Below are positions 21,804 through 33,400 of a stretch of 64,000 nt of DNA, piece by piece (the first letter of the stretch is position 1; each line of letters opens with the position of its first letter). The position numbers and the translations under genes were made by a program. The DNA is from Nectonema munidae. Lineage: Eukaryota > Nematomorpha > Nectonematoida > Nectonematidae. The DNA is taken from the NCBI GenBank assembly GCA_030549495.1, contig JAUIRK010000936.1:310001-374000 (forward strand), read 5' to 3'. Below the pieces are notes generated by a model. It searched no databases and was not told the origin of the DNA. It worked only from the letters and a program-made list of their open reading frames with translations.

Positions 21804-22475
21804 TTATTTTTCGTGGGATTGGGGATAAACACTTCTTATATTATGACCTATTGCAGAAGCTGCTACTTTCATTGTATAAGCAGATGACCACGAATAGTTC
21901 ACGCAGCAGTTGCGTAATTCGTCTTGAATGAGAGGAGAAACATATTCTATATTTGAATTTTTCTGACAAATTTTGTATTTTTGAAAGTTAGAAATAAATT
22001 CTATGGAGGTTATCAGTCTTAAATATAATGATAAAGTCTCATCACCCTTAAGAAAAATAGAAAGGCAATTAAAAAAACAGTTGCCATTTCCTGTAGACTT
22101 GATAGTTTTGAATCCTGTCTTAAAATCCGTTTTACTTAAAGTATCTAAGGAATTAAAATCAATCTCTACATCCTTGAAAGATTTAAAGTCAATATTTGAT
22201 GATTTGCTCCTTAAAAATATTTTTTCTATACTTGCTGCTTCCTGACTTCTATTGATGTCAAATGCTTTACTTAATCTTTCTAGAGCTTTTGAAAAATCGT
22301 ATTCCCCATTTTCAGTTCTACATGAAGAGCAAATAAAAGGCAATGCGGAATCAAAAACATGAATTTCATAATCATAAATATTTTCACATTTTAAATGAAA
22401 AAAAGATAAACAATTATAACACTTTATAGATTTCCCTTGTATAATAACTTTACAATTTTCACATGAAAGATTCAT
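21804..22475 (-). CDS. PHD finger plus OTU-like cysteine protease protein (element-encoded)
   Basis: A 223-residue frame. The N-terminus is a complete C4HC3 PHD finger (C5, C8, C19, C22, H27, C30, C49, C52). After a linker with no recognisable domain (61-120), the OTU motif STGNGNCFFNCLS puts the nucleophile at C133. The usual Asp of GDGNC is Asn (N130). Later, WSSAYTMKVAASAIGHNIRSVYP (about 196-218) matches the W-x-x-x-x-x-L-x-A-x-A-x-x-x-x-x-I...YP helix and strand of OTU proteins. The frame stops at 223, before the usual catalytic His, so the protease is probably inactive or continues through splicing. OTU domains are found in several eukaryotic DNA transposon families (for example Phantom MULEs and Helitron2). 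Its place between long TIRs suggests an element gene rather than a host gene. Confidence 0.65.
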   Translation of the reverse strand: MNLSCENCKVIIQGKSIKCYNCLSFFHLKCENIYDYEIHVFDSALPFICSSCRTENGEYDFSKALERLSKAFDINRSQEAASIEKIFLRSKSSNIDFKSFKDVEIDFNSLDTLSKTDFKTGFKTIKSTGNGNCFFNCLSIFLKGDETLSLYLRLITSIEFISNFQKYKICQKNSNIEYVSPLIQDELRNCCVNYSWSSAYTMKVAASAIGHNIRSVYPQSHEK

Positions 22476-22499
22476 TTGTATCTAAATTAAAAAAAATAT

Positions 22500-24328
22500 G
22501 TAAAATAACATTATTTTAAATTTATTGAACAGCCAAAGATAAATATAGTTAAAATATAGTATCACCAACTAATTAATTAACGCACTAACTAAAGTTATGT
22601 TTACTTTAATTTATATACGTTTTTTAAAAGAACTGGTTTTATTTTTGATTAACTTAAGACGAAAAAAATTAACGAATTCTTTGGTTATAATCAGCCACTG
22701 AATTATTTAAAGGCAGATGCATACAAATTTTTTTCATAACATAATTTTTATAAAATAAAATTTGTTTCTTTTGATAAAAGAAAATTTCAAAAATTAATGA
22801 AATGAATATAAACTATTCCGATCTTTTAGCTTAAAATTAATAAACAAAAAATTTCATTCTATTTAGTTTAAAACGTTGATAAATATCATATTATGTTTAA
22901 TTTATTTGAAAAAATAAGTTTTGTAAAAGTTTTGAGATCTTGGTTTATTTTAATTTTTCAACTAAAATAAAAGGTAAATAAATATTTTTCATTCTGAATA
23001 GTTAAAAAATATTAAAATACATTGCATTATTTCTAATTTTTTGAAATACTTCAGGATTGTTTATTTCGGCAAAAAATGACTCCCAAAAATATAGATACAA
23101 TTCAATAGAGTATTAATTATAATAAATATATGGGTTTCGTGAATTTGTTAAATCAGTATATACTTTAGACCGATTTTCAGTAAGGTTTTTATGGCTAAAT
23201 TATGATTGAATTAAATCCAATTATGGTGGAGAATAAGATTATACTAAACCAAATCTCATAAATCTTTAGCCACTCTTTGTAAAAATTTAATTTAGACAAA
23301 AATCACTTAATATTGAGAATAATATAAAATGGCATTGACGACAATGCAAAGCACATACAGAAATTTGAAAGATATAAGCTTAGCAATATCTAGCAATTAG
23401 CCTAGATATTAAATAATTCAAAAAATAATACCGTGTTTAGATTTGTAAATTCATTATATTTTTATTGTATTTCAACTCTCAATTGTTTGTGTCAAAACTT
23501 ACATTTATGTCACGTTGATTCTTAACATCGACTTTCCAAAGTTTTATATTAATTCCTTGCCCTTGTCGTAGATGATAACTTATTGAATTATCTGAATTTT
23601 ACAATAAAAAATCTACGCTGGTAAAAATAGAAGTAGCTTGAATCGAATAGTTTTTATTAATTGTCGGTATCTTATCCAAGGGATGAATAATCTTCCATAC
23701 CTGGACAATGGGAAGAATTATTACAATCGGTATTGGATAGTTGTATCAAAAGAACAAATTAACTTTTGATTAATTTTTGTGCCATAAGAATTATCTGTAT
23801 AAAATTTTGCTTTTTATCACACAGACATGGCTTAAAAGCATAATACTTTGGCTAAAATCAATCGTTACTGGAAATCTTGCATTATATTTAATTAAATATA
23901 GAGAGTTTGTATTTTTTTTCGAAAAAAAAGGAAATTTATGTAGAAAATTGAAAAAAGAAAATCTTTTATTTTTTTATTGATATTAACATATTTTGAAGTT
24001 ATTAGGAAAAAAACTTATAAATATAATTTAAAACATGAATATATATTAATTAATCTAAAGGAGAAACTTTATTATGTTTTGGCATTGTTAAACGCCTATA
24101 TATTAAAAACAAAGAAAAAATTATCTCTTTATCTTATTTTCTATAAATTATTTGCTTATATTATCTACCACAATTTTACGAATTTTGAAAATTTTATCAT
24201 AAATCTGAAAGATTCTAGTCAAAAAATTCCAAAAAAATTGTTTAATGTTTCAAAATTTTATTTAAAATTATAATATTGTTAAATCATAGTTAATCTGTTC
24301 GTTACATCGATTAAATTATTTATTCACT
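22500..24328. other. AT-rich interior of the long-TIR element
   Basis: No further gene is supported. The frames at 23777-23980 and 23977-24273 are composed almost entirely of K, L, I, F, Y and N, as expected from AT-rich noise. Confidence 0.4.
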
Positions 24329-24342
24329 AACCAATATAATGT

Positions 24343-24522
24343 GCGAGCCTCAATGGTTGTTAGGGTGTACCTCTCAGCTTAACAGTTGAAGGTCAGGGGT
24401 TCGATCCCCAAGGCTCCCAACTCTAAAAACAAATTCACAAAAATTGTGAGTAACCATCTTCTTAAGCATAATGCGAGCATATAGCCTTACGGCTGAAAGT
24501 GCTTTGATATCTCCAACCAACC
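24343..24522 (+). mobile_element. tRNA-derived SINE with perfect 14-bp target-site duplication
   Basis: A 180-bp element. The 5' head (24343-24420) resembles a tRNA: GAGCCT near its start pairs with AGGCTC at its end, there is an A-box-like GGTTGTTAGGGTG and a strong B box GGTTCGATCCC. The 3' part contains AGCATATAGCC, then GGCTGAAAGTGCTTTGATAT, and ends in a (CCAA)n tail. The direct repeat AACCAATATAATGT flanks it at 24329-24342 and 24523-24536 with no mismatch, so the insertion is young. The tail is shared with the LINE at 13.2-14.0 kb, its likely retrotransposition partner. A functional tRNA gene is unlikely because of the fused tail. Confidence 0.85.
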
Positions 24523-24667
24523 AACCAATATAATGTTTGAAAATAGCATTTAAAAATAAGGTCATGAAATTTAGAAATTATCAATGAGTTATAATCACAA
24601 CAAATATTATTAGATAAGAAAAAAGATAGTATTTAATATTAAAAGTTATTTTGAAAGCCTTACTAAT

Positions 24668-24932
24668 TTTGAAATTCCGATTATAAACGAAGGAGCATTT
24701 AAATTTTAGTTGAATTGTTAAGTTTGTATAAAAATGCCTGAAAAAATCAAAAAACTTGAAAAAAACCTTATTATTTAGTATTAAAAAAAATTGAAGCAAA
24801 GAAAATTCTTGGAATTAAATGAATATTAGTTTTAAAGTATTATTTAACATATAAAATTAAAATTATGTGTTTAAAAAAAAGTTTTCTTGAGGTTGGCACT
24901 AAAAAATTGAGGTTGGCACAAATTAGTCACGC
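24668..24932 (-). repeat. right inverted arm of the PHD-OTU element
   Basis: Reverse complement of 20031-20300. Beyond 24932 the sequence (CCATTTTGCTCC) no longer matches the left flank. The 24933-25370 interval that follows is AT-rich with no gene. Confidence 0.75.
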
Positions 24933-26039
24933 CCATTTTGCTCCGTTGAATATCTATTTTCTAAAAAATAAATGCCAAAATTGGAAAAAAAATTTACCTA
25001 TAATATTTGATTTAAAAATATGGAAGAAAAAATAACTTCTGATCTTAAATTGAAAGATACAAAGTTGCGCCTTGATGAGTATGCTAAGGATTAACAACGC
25101 CTTAGATTCAAACTAGTTTTTCAAATCCAACTAAATGTTATGTCGAACTTTAATTACAAAATTTTCAAATTTTTCCCTTGAGACACTTTGTAAGTGGAAT
25201 TATTTTTACATCTAGCGATAACAAATTTAGTGATTTTCATCATGATTTTTAATTAAAATTATTTTTTTTAAATAAAATTAAAAAAATCCGTACATCAAAG
25301 CATGAAAAAAGTGGTAAAAAATATTTTGTCTATATTTGTACTCTTCGTTTCTGATAAAAAAAAGTTTACCTTCGCTTACCACACAGGCTTTTTATTCCAT
25401 TCAGCATTTTCAATGTGTTTTTTCTTGTAATAAAATATATATAACGTACCAAATGATTACTATTTAATTTTGTGAGGCATAAGTAGATGTCAATTTCAAA
25501 ATATTCCTAATCTCACAGACTCCATTTTTTGAGGTTTTTCTGCCTACCAAAAAATCTTTTTCTTTGATATTTTTAAATTTCTTTTTTAAAAGAGCATGAG
25601 TGAAATTCCATGCATAATAAGTAAAAGTGCCTACTTCATAATTTGCTAAGAACATTCTAACCATTACAAAACGTAGTTTTAAAATAAATTTTAACGCCAT
25701 CTATGTTTGATAATTTTTAGTTTTCGTCTGATTCCATATTTCATACCTTTTTCATATAATTTGTATCTACAAGTAACTATATGAAAATGAATTTTTAGGA
25801 ACTGAGAACACAATTTATAAAAACATAGAGAATTTTTGAAAGGAGAAAAATGATTGTGAAAAGTGTTCGAGATTTTCAAAAAAAAAAAGAACATTGCAAG
25901 ATAAAAAATCAAATCAATATTGGTATATTTTTCTAAAATAATTTAAAAAGTTTATTACAAAAAAGAACATAAGTCTAACAAAAAGTTAAAGAATAACGAT
26001 ACTATTCTTGTTTTTGACAAAATCTGGCTGAACAGTAAA

Positions 26040-26530
26040 AAAAGCAAATATAATACTTGAATGACAATTAGAGCACAATGATTCACTCAGAGTAAAAACA
26101 TTTTCTAGTACCCATCATTCTAAAAAGAAATTCAATAATTGAACAGTATCATTTTGAAGAACTGCTTTTGAATGTTGGGAATCCTAGAGGGAACCCATAA
26201 TAAAAAAGAAACTTGTAATTGGCCTTGACATTTGATTAATATTAGCACAAACGTTCATTTAAATAAAACAAAGCTTCTGTGAAGAAGTTTTTAAAAAAAC
26301 TTTTTTACCTCATTTTTGTATAGGAAATGCATTGCTAGGACAGCTGTGCTTAAAAGTGACTGATGAGTTTTAACCACTATATCTTGAAAATTCAACGGTT
26401 TCCGTCCATCTTCTACTGTATTTGTAAGAAGTGAAGTCTCTAGACACTCTATTGAAATAATCAACTCGACTTTTGTATTTATTACATAAAATTAAGCTTT
26501 CAGGTTTTTTATGTGATGTGACAAAATCAC
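26040..26530 (-). pseudogene. piggyBac transposase fragment, older copy
   Basis: Minus-strand frames with many stops read ILCNKYKSRVDYFNRVSRDF and SYKYSRRWTE, equivalent to the third catalytic block (YN-x-x-K-x-GVD-x-x-x-R) and the YKP-x-RRWT motif of DDE_Tnp_1_7 transposases. The catalytic Asp block is present as RVD. It is more degraded than the neighbouring copy. Confidence 0.5.
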
Positions 26531-26744
26531 CTTTATTATGCTACAATGACGGAGCAAGCTTCGCTTACTACTCTTAGGCTGTTTACTCCAATGTGTTTTT
26601 CAAGTCCCATTTCTCAAAATGAAAAAAATATACAATCAACAAAAATTCCTGCACTTACCTCTCGTTCATTATTTCAGATAAAAACAAAATTTATAAAAAA
26701 AAATTTCATCATAATTTTAGCAACTACTTTTGTATCAAAAGGAG

Positions 26745-26770
26745 GAGGAGGATGATGATGATGATTATGA
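26745..26770 (+). repeat. GAG/GAT trinucleotide microsatellite
   Basis: Short run GGAGGAGGAGGATGATGATG followed by ATGATTATG. It is a local microsatellite within the piggyBac region. Confidence 0.6.
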
Positions 26771-26853
26771 TAAAAATAGAAATAATTAATTTTTCACCAT
26801 ATAAAATCTATCGCTTAAAAAATCTTTAAAAAATCAAAGCTAAATGAAATTTA

Positions 26854-28709
26854 TTAAAATATAAAAACATAATGCGTTATATTCAAGAAGTGTTGCAGAG
26901 AGGAGAAGTTAAAAAAGAATGCTTTTTGCAAATAAATCTTTTGCAACGAGCACACTTGCGGGTACCTCTCGTTCTTGGCTTGTAATCGGGTACAAAACAA
27001 TATCCTCTGCTTGAAGAAAGAGCTTCTGAGATTGCAGGAGGTGCAGGAAATCCGAAGTAAGACAAAGCGCTCTTTATCGGCAAAGAAATTTGAGCAATAA
27101 GTGAACGATTTAGCATTGATTGTCTGCATAGGCTTAGGGACAAGCTTTTCAAAAAAACTTTTCTTCCTCCCTTTTGTAGAGATAGCTTTTTCGGAGCAAT
27201 TGTGCTGGAAAATAACCCATGAATTGTAAGCTGCAATGTCTACATAATTGGTAAATATCGCCATAGTCCAGCGCCTACTCGGTTTGTAACAGGTATATTC
27301 CCTTGCCATTCGGTTGAAACTGTCAACACCACATTTATTTTCATTATAACATAATATTGTTTCTGGTTTGCTTTTGTTATTCGTTATGGTTACACTTCTT
27401 GTGTGTTGTGAAGACAAAACGTATACAGACTTGAAATTTTTTTTAGCATGTTTCAATGGTATGCATATTGGAAGCGATGCAAACCTACTATACACTATCT
27501 TGCTCTCAGTCTCTTGTAAGTTGAGAGTTTTCAAATACTTAGGTTTGAGTAAAGCCGGTACAAATCAACGATTTGGATTGACAGTACCGCAAATAATCAA
27601 GTGTAGTCCAAGAGACCACTCTGCTAATTCGTGTGATGTGAAGAAGCGATCTAAATATATTCCACAGCCTTCAGGCAACTGACACTGTCAAATCAATCGC
27701 TTGCAAACTGTAAGACTGGAGAAATAGTTTTTATCCGTTAGACCAGTAACGTAAAGCTCAGGCTTCATTACATAGAAAGTTTTAGAATCGTTCAAATGGA
27801 ACATTTTCATTCCATAGTGGCCTGGTTTTATTCTATCATAAACCTTTACAGGCGAACCACCTCTAAATTTGATTAATTGCTCGTAAATTGTGACGGAGTC
27901 AAGTGGTGTCCAAAATCTATGGCACTTATAAAAAAAACTATTATGTAGGTATCTTATTGGTGATATTTTGTCGTTTCTATCCCTTAGAGTTCTGTCGTCA
28001 AACCTAATGAAAATGTGAATAAACATAAACATACGTCTCCCAATTGCTGCTCTAAGGAAGGGATCTCCAGTTTCTGAAAATAACTGACGCGTGATAATTT
28101 TTTAGTCTTTATTTTGGCCTATATGAAGGATACAACCAAAGTAAGCAAAAAGATCAGAAATTTCAAATCTTTCGTAGCAGCTCTTTAGTTCTTCCCACTT
28201 GCAATTGGCATTACTAATAAAATAAGTAAAAATTTTTCAAAAGGAATTACCTGTAGTTTTCTGCACTTTTTTTCTAGTCATATCAACTATATAACTCATA
28301 AGATTAACATAAAAAAAAAGCTTGAAGATGTCAAATTCATTTCTCATTCCCACTACTTCATTTGAAGGTCCAAATGGCCTAGATGAAAGATTATGTCTGT
28401 TACGGCTCAAATTAGGGCCAATAACAGGGTTAAGAGGGGTCCACGTAAATTCAGTTCCATCTGGAGCCAAAAGGCTATCATCATCTATTCATCCCGATTT
28501 TCTAAATCATTATCAGAGTTACCAAAACTTTCAACTTCAAACTCTTCTGAACTTTGAAAAATATCAGAAGCTATATCTTCAGAGCATTCAGAAAGCTCTT
28601 CTTCGTTGGATTCAGTAAAGGAAGATGAAGAACTCATATTTTGTATAGTTGAAGTTAGCAAAGATGATGTAGTGAAACAGAACAATAACTGTTTGCGTAT
28701 GAAAATCAA
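26854..28709 (-). pseudogene. piggyBac transposase pseudogene (DDE_Tnp_1_7), longer copy
   Basis: In minus-strand order: an acidic serine/glutamate-rich N-terminus (SSSSSFTESNEEELSECSED, 28485-28709); FTWTPLNPVIGPNLS (28237-28470); PIRYLHNSFFYKCHRFWTP with VTIYEQLIKFRG (27688-28032); a block ending YNENKCGVDSFNRMAREYT with YKPSRRWT (26854-27534); and a C-terminal cysteine-rich region CARCKRFICKKH in another frame (26883-27236). The first catalytic position reads IYEQ where IDEQ is expected, and the frame changes at least three times, so the copy is inactive. It is clearly related to the transposase at 46889-48151. Confidence 0.75.
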
Positions 28710-29345
28710 TAACCGTGCAATGAGAAACTGTTTATAGATTTATCTGATTGTTTATTCTTTTCAAGGATTTCCCACATCTTGATTATTACGATGATGCAAG
28801 ATTTGCGTCACAACGAGTTGATCGATATCTTTAGTGGTCGTTATTCGAGGTGTTTGGTGCTGGGAGAAAGATATAAATTATGCACTGTTCACAGCTATGT
28901 ACAATGTATTGATGATTTTTATGGAAGACCTCTTCTGTTCATAGAGCATATAACATGCCACTGCTGAGTTCATAGTGACTTACATTTCGTGTTTTTCCAT
29001 AAATAAATTTTTTTATAATATAATGAATCAATTTTATTCTTTTGTTCATAAAATAGTTGGATTTTAAACTTTGTAGCATTAGAAATAAAAATTTAAAATA
29101 GATGGCGCTCAATTTTTTAGGGTTTTTTAAACACAAAAAAATGTGTTTTTTCGAATTTTACCTTTTTTTCTTAAATGTGATAATTCATCAAGTATAGTTA
29201 ATGAGGACAATTATAGGCTGATATAAAGTAAAATTGTGGCACTAAAATTCCAGACCATGCTTAAAAACTATTTATTTTGAATATGGGCTTTTTACTCCAT
29301 TATGGTGGTAATGGTGTTGCATCAAAACAGTGTGGTAAGCGAAGG

Positions 29346-29999
29346 AAAAAATAAATTATATTTTTTTTATGAAGCAAATCAATTTGTTCTCAAAATTCCA
29401 GAATGACAAATTCCAATTTGATAAAAGTTTTCCGTTTCGACAAAGCAATCTTTCTGACATTCTGAATGGATGATTCTTACTTAGATAAAAATTTCTTTCT
29501 AGATTTTTAGTATTGGTAAGGTAATATCAGCAAGATATATTTTATGTAAAATTTCAATGGATATTTATTTTATTAGATATTTTTTATCATCAATCAAAAT
29601 TTTGAAAAACTGTATATAAATATACATTTACAAGGATGTATCTAATATAGACATTAAGTTAACATTTTTATTTTTGATTTTAATATTTCAATATCTTGAG
29701 TTATAATATAGCACAAGAATAAACCAATAGTTGATCAACTAAAAATAAATTATTTTCTTAATCTAATGAATGGTCATTCTGCTTTTTAAAATATTACATT
29801 ATAAGTTTGATAAATTTATATGAAGACTTTCTAAAGACCGTTATGTTTCATGAACTCGTTCATATTTATTAGTAACTTAATTTTAAAAAATCTCCGTAAC
29901 ATGAAAACAAGTTTTTACGAATTTTGTAGACTAGAGTTCATCAATTTTTCCGAAATAAAAAAAAGAATCTATGCAAATGATTCTCTTAAGATAGATCAA
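29346..29999. other. AT-rich spacer, nothing recognisable
   Basis: No coding frame, repeat end or RNA gene is supported between the right piggyBac terminus and the LINE fragment. Confidence 0.4.
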
Positions 30000-31577
30000 G
30001 ATTAACGGAGAAGTGATTGATGATAAACAGGTAATTTGTTCCGTCTTTAATGATAAGTTTTGCAGTAAGTTACCCTCTTCTGAGACTCAAATAAATATTG
30101 ATTACATATCACATACCCAATTCAAATTTTATTTTAATGATTTAACACATAGTGATATTATCTTAGCAGTTCGAGACTGCAATAAAAGTAATTGTCAAAA
30201 ATAGGTACTCCCTCTTTATTCTTAGATTTTAGTAAAGCGTTTGAAAATTAATAAGAAAGTTTGAAAGTAAAGCGTTGAAGTAAGTGTGCCATTTTCTTTG
30301 GCTAACCCTCCATTAACTATGAATTTTTTTAAAAGGATCTTGTTCCTATATTCAAATGGTGTGATGAAAACCATATGCATTTGAACCAATCCAAATATAA
30401 AGCTATGATTTTTGGTATATGTTCTAGGAAAATTATAAAAGATGAATTTAACTTTGAAATTGTTGAGAGCTTCAAAAATCTGGGGGTTATTATTGATTGT
30501 AGACTTAATTGGAATCAACATATATCTCATATTAATGCGATTCTCTCCAGGAATATTGGAATACTTAGACATAACAATCTTTGTTCCCTACTAGTATAAA
30601 GCTTTTGTTATACAATAGTTTTTTTCTTCCACATTTGAACTATTGTATAGTTCTTTGGGTTCATAAAAACCTTAATTCCCTTCTGTTAACACAAAAAAGA
30701 ATTGTACGGTGCGTATGTGGTGGCCATTTTCTATCCCACACTGATCAAATTTTTGTAAGGTTTAAATCACTCAAGGTAACCGACTTATATGTGTACAATT
30801 TATCTATACTCACTTATAAAATATTAAATCGATTTTTACCACCCATGTTTGATGATTTTATTACGTATAATAACGAAGTTCACCAGTATAATTTACAAAA
30901 TAATTTTCATCTGTTATTTCCCTTATATTACAATAGACTATCGAAACAATCTTTAAAATACAAATTATCTCTTAACTACAACTCTTTTTCAATTGGCACT
31001 GATTGTATCGTTTTTAAAATAAGTGTTTGTAAAAATAGAATAAAAAAACTTCTCATGAAAAATGGGAATGTTATGCGTGTAAATATCAACTAAATTCCTA
31101 GCTTATACAAGTTTTGTATTTTATTTCTCCATTTGTTTTATGTATTTTATTACTTATTTCTTATTTCATGGTCTTTTAGCTTATATAATATACAATACAT
31201 ATGTTTTCTTATCATATTCCATTATTTGTTTTTACTCTTGTCTATATTCATAATTTGTTAACGAAATATTTATTATATACAAATTTTCTCTTCATGTTTG
31301 ATAATTTTCTTTATCATCTTGTGTTCATGATTATTTCTTGTGTGGCAGCCTTGTTCTCATTTATTACCAAATCTTACTTACACTTTTATAAATGTGTATG
31401 GGTTTTATTCATATCAGTGGCCTTAAGGGCTTTTTGAATATTTCCCCTAAAAAAAACTTTCTATATTGAAAATATATTGTTTATTTTATTTAAATTTGTA
31501 AACATTTTGTCTTACTGATGTCACGAACTGTTCTTTTTTTCTTTATAATTGTATGAATAAATCTTTCTTTCTTTCTT
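30000..31577 (+). mobile_element. LINE with internal deletion (CR1/Jockey-like)
   Basis: Plus-strand fragments are YISHTQFKFYFNDL (30013-30204), then RT motif A LFLDFSKAFE (around 30220-30245), then an abrupt jump to SFKNLGVIIDCRLNWNQHIS (30375-30599) and LLLYNSFFLPHLNYCIVLWV with LTQKRIVRCVCGGHF (30581-31093). The catalytic YADD region between motif A and the thumb is missing, so the copy carries an internal deletion. Frame changes occur near 30250 and 30590. The 3' end is an AATAAATCTTTCTTTCTTTC tail ending near 31577. Motif spacing and the LPHLNYC block fit non-LTR elements of the CR1/L2/Jockey group. No RNase H is seen. Confidence 0.7.
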
Positions 31578-32345
31578 CAAGAGTTTTTAAAAACATCTAG
31601 ATTAAAATTTGCAGTGGTAAATTTAAGTGATTTGATCATTAAAAGTGAAAAGTAGGATATTAACAGTGCCGTTTTGGAAAAAAATTTTGATCGATTGAAA
31701 GTTATAACTACATGTTTGAAAAAATCTATTTAAGGAGCCGAGGTTTGAGCTATAAATATGAGGTTTAACGACCTGGATCTATAAATATGGAGACAGAAAA
31801 CGTGTTCTGAATTTAAATTAAAATATTTAAAAATTTATTATTTTGTCATCTTTTGAGACAAGTGACGATAAAATTAATCATAATGAAAATGCTTTGGATA
31901 TGTATAAAAAATTTAACTTCTAAATCTAATAATGTAGCGAATGTAATTCCATTATTAATGTTTATTTTCTGTATTTTGTGTAATTAATTGATCGTTGTTT
32001 TATCCCTTTGTCGCTTTTTCTCTTGAATATTGTAAAATTTATCTGTTCAATTTCAATTTAGATTGAAAAAAGTTTCTTTTAGTAGATTTAATGCTTTTAT
32101 AGTATTTGATATGAAAATTTTACTTTATTTTGGAAAACTATCAAAAATGACTCAACGTAATATACGACTAAATCGTTGTCAGAGATCTTACGTTTTATTA
32201 GAGAGGTATTACTCTATTTTTTATACATATTTTTATTTATATTGTGGTTAAAGATATTTAATAAGAACAAAGAGATTGCCTTGCATCAGCAAAATTTTCA
32301 ATGAAATTGTCAAAATTTTGATTGAACAAAATATTTACTGTCTAA
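31578..32345. other. spacer between LINE and Tigger, no gene
   Basis: AT-rich sequence with no supported feature. The 62-codon plus-strand frame at 32063 shows no recognisable domain. Confidence 0.4.
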
Positions 32346-32562
32346 TACATTAGAACTCCTCTAATGAGGTCACCATAGGGACCAAGTCTTTTGACCGTTA
32401 TTTAGGATTGACCTCATTAAAGGAGTAGTTATGTTATCAGAGAAATGAAAAAAGTAAAATCTATAAAGTTATTTTTATTTTGCAAAAGACGCTACTAATT
32501 TTACTTTTTAATAAAGTACGTATCGATTCATGTTTGCTTTTTTGCTAGCTGTCCTAATACCA

Positions 32563-33400
32563 TTACTTGCTCAATGTCTTTTTCCAGTTTCCGTGCAAGA
32601 TCATAGTTCTTCTTTTAAGTCCAAACTTTTTAAGATAGATTGCAGAAGTTAGAGCTCCAGAAAGATTTTTTATGGAACATTCACTCTCTTCAAGCCAATT
32701 ATCTACTATGTGCAAAGCCCCCGGTTCAGATGAATTTTCACTGAGGATTGTACTAAATCTGCTTCCCATGTACCAGTAAGTTCTTCAACGACGGGTAAAT
32801 CATCATCAATTGAAATGAATTCCGTGTCTATCATATGGTTTTCTATTTCACAGCGCTGAGGGACTTCTTTGATAAGATCATCAATTGGGATGCCCTGTTC
32901 AAGATTCAAAGATTGTGTTAGAACACCAAAACCACTCTTGCAAAAACAAGACTCAAATGTAGAGGGCTTGATATCTTTAACAGGGTCCGCTATCCATTCA
33001 ATGGCGTTTAAAACATCAATGGAGTGAAGGGAAAATTTTTCATATTTTTCTGTTCTTATGATAATGGAAATGAGAGGTTTTTTTCGATAATAACGTTTAA
33101 ATGTATGAATTATGCCCTGATCAAGAGGTTATAGAACTGAGGTACAATTAGCAGGAAAGAAAATATCTTTTATTTTTCGTCTTAACATCTTTTGGATAGC
33201 CAGGAGCGTTGTCTACAAACAACAAAACAGTGCGTTTTTGCTTTTGCATCAGCTTATCAAATTCAAACAACCATTCACGGTAAACTTCAGCAACCATCCA
33301 AGCTTTTTTATTGGACTTCCATAAAACAGGGAAAGCTTCACGAGGAATCTTTTTAAAACAACGTAAAATCTTCCTATAACGAGCTTACTAAGATTGCTTT
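32563..33400 (-). pseudogene. Tigger transposase C-terminal half, broken
   Basis: DDE_1-type domain pieces on the minus strand. They contain VLLFVDNAPGYP (catalytic Asp 2), a downstream block equivalent to NCTS-x-LQP-x-DQG-x-I-x-x-FK (catalytic Asp 3), then an acidic C-terminal tail (DTEFISIDDDLPVVEELTGT, 32706-32909). Stops and frame changes separate the pieces. The start of the DDE domain seems to have been lost or displaced by the hAT insertion at 33568. Confidence 0.65.

Larger units (their letters stand above)
20031..24932. mobile_element. 4.9-kb element with ~265-bp terminal inverted repeats and a PHD-OTU gene
   Basis: The left arm begins GCGTGACTAATTTGTGCCAA at 20031 and runs to about 20300. 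The right arm ends with its reverse complement at 24932 and begins near 24668. Both arms contain the subterminal direct repeat GTGCCAACCTCA and the block GCTCCTTCGTTTATAATCGG. Arm divergence is low to moderate. Between the arms lies the PHD-OTU frame (21804-22475) and otherwise AT-rich DNA. Long TIRs fit a Mutator-like (MULE/Phantom) element, some of which carry OTU domains, but no transposase is recognisable inside and I see no 8-10-bp target duplication. It may be a non-autonomous or internally rearranged copy. Confidence 0.6.
25371..29345 (-). mobile_element. piggyBac element(s), decayed, with 16-bp terminal inverted repeats
   Basis: CCTTCGCTTACCACAC at 25371-25386 is perfectly inverted at 29330-29345. 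A third related terminus, CTTCGCTTACTAC, lies at about 26561. Downstream of the left and internal termini and upstream of the right terminus is the same subterminal block GGCTTTTTAYTCCATT (25388, 26577, 29285). The flanks read TTTA and AAAA rather than TTAA, consistent with decay. Two transposase remnants lie inside on the minus strand (26040-26530 and 26854-28709). The simplest reading is two piggyBac copies overlapping or nested. Confidence 0.6.

Noticed and set aside
23777-24273. Two adjacent plus-strand frames as real genes
   Set aside because: Low-complexity K/L/I/F/Y/N composition expected from AT-rich non-coding DNA, with no domain.
24343-24420. Functional tRNA gene
   Set aside because: The cloverleaf is partly formed, but the fused 3' tail, the CCAA repeat and the target duplication identify a SINE.
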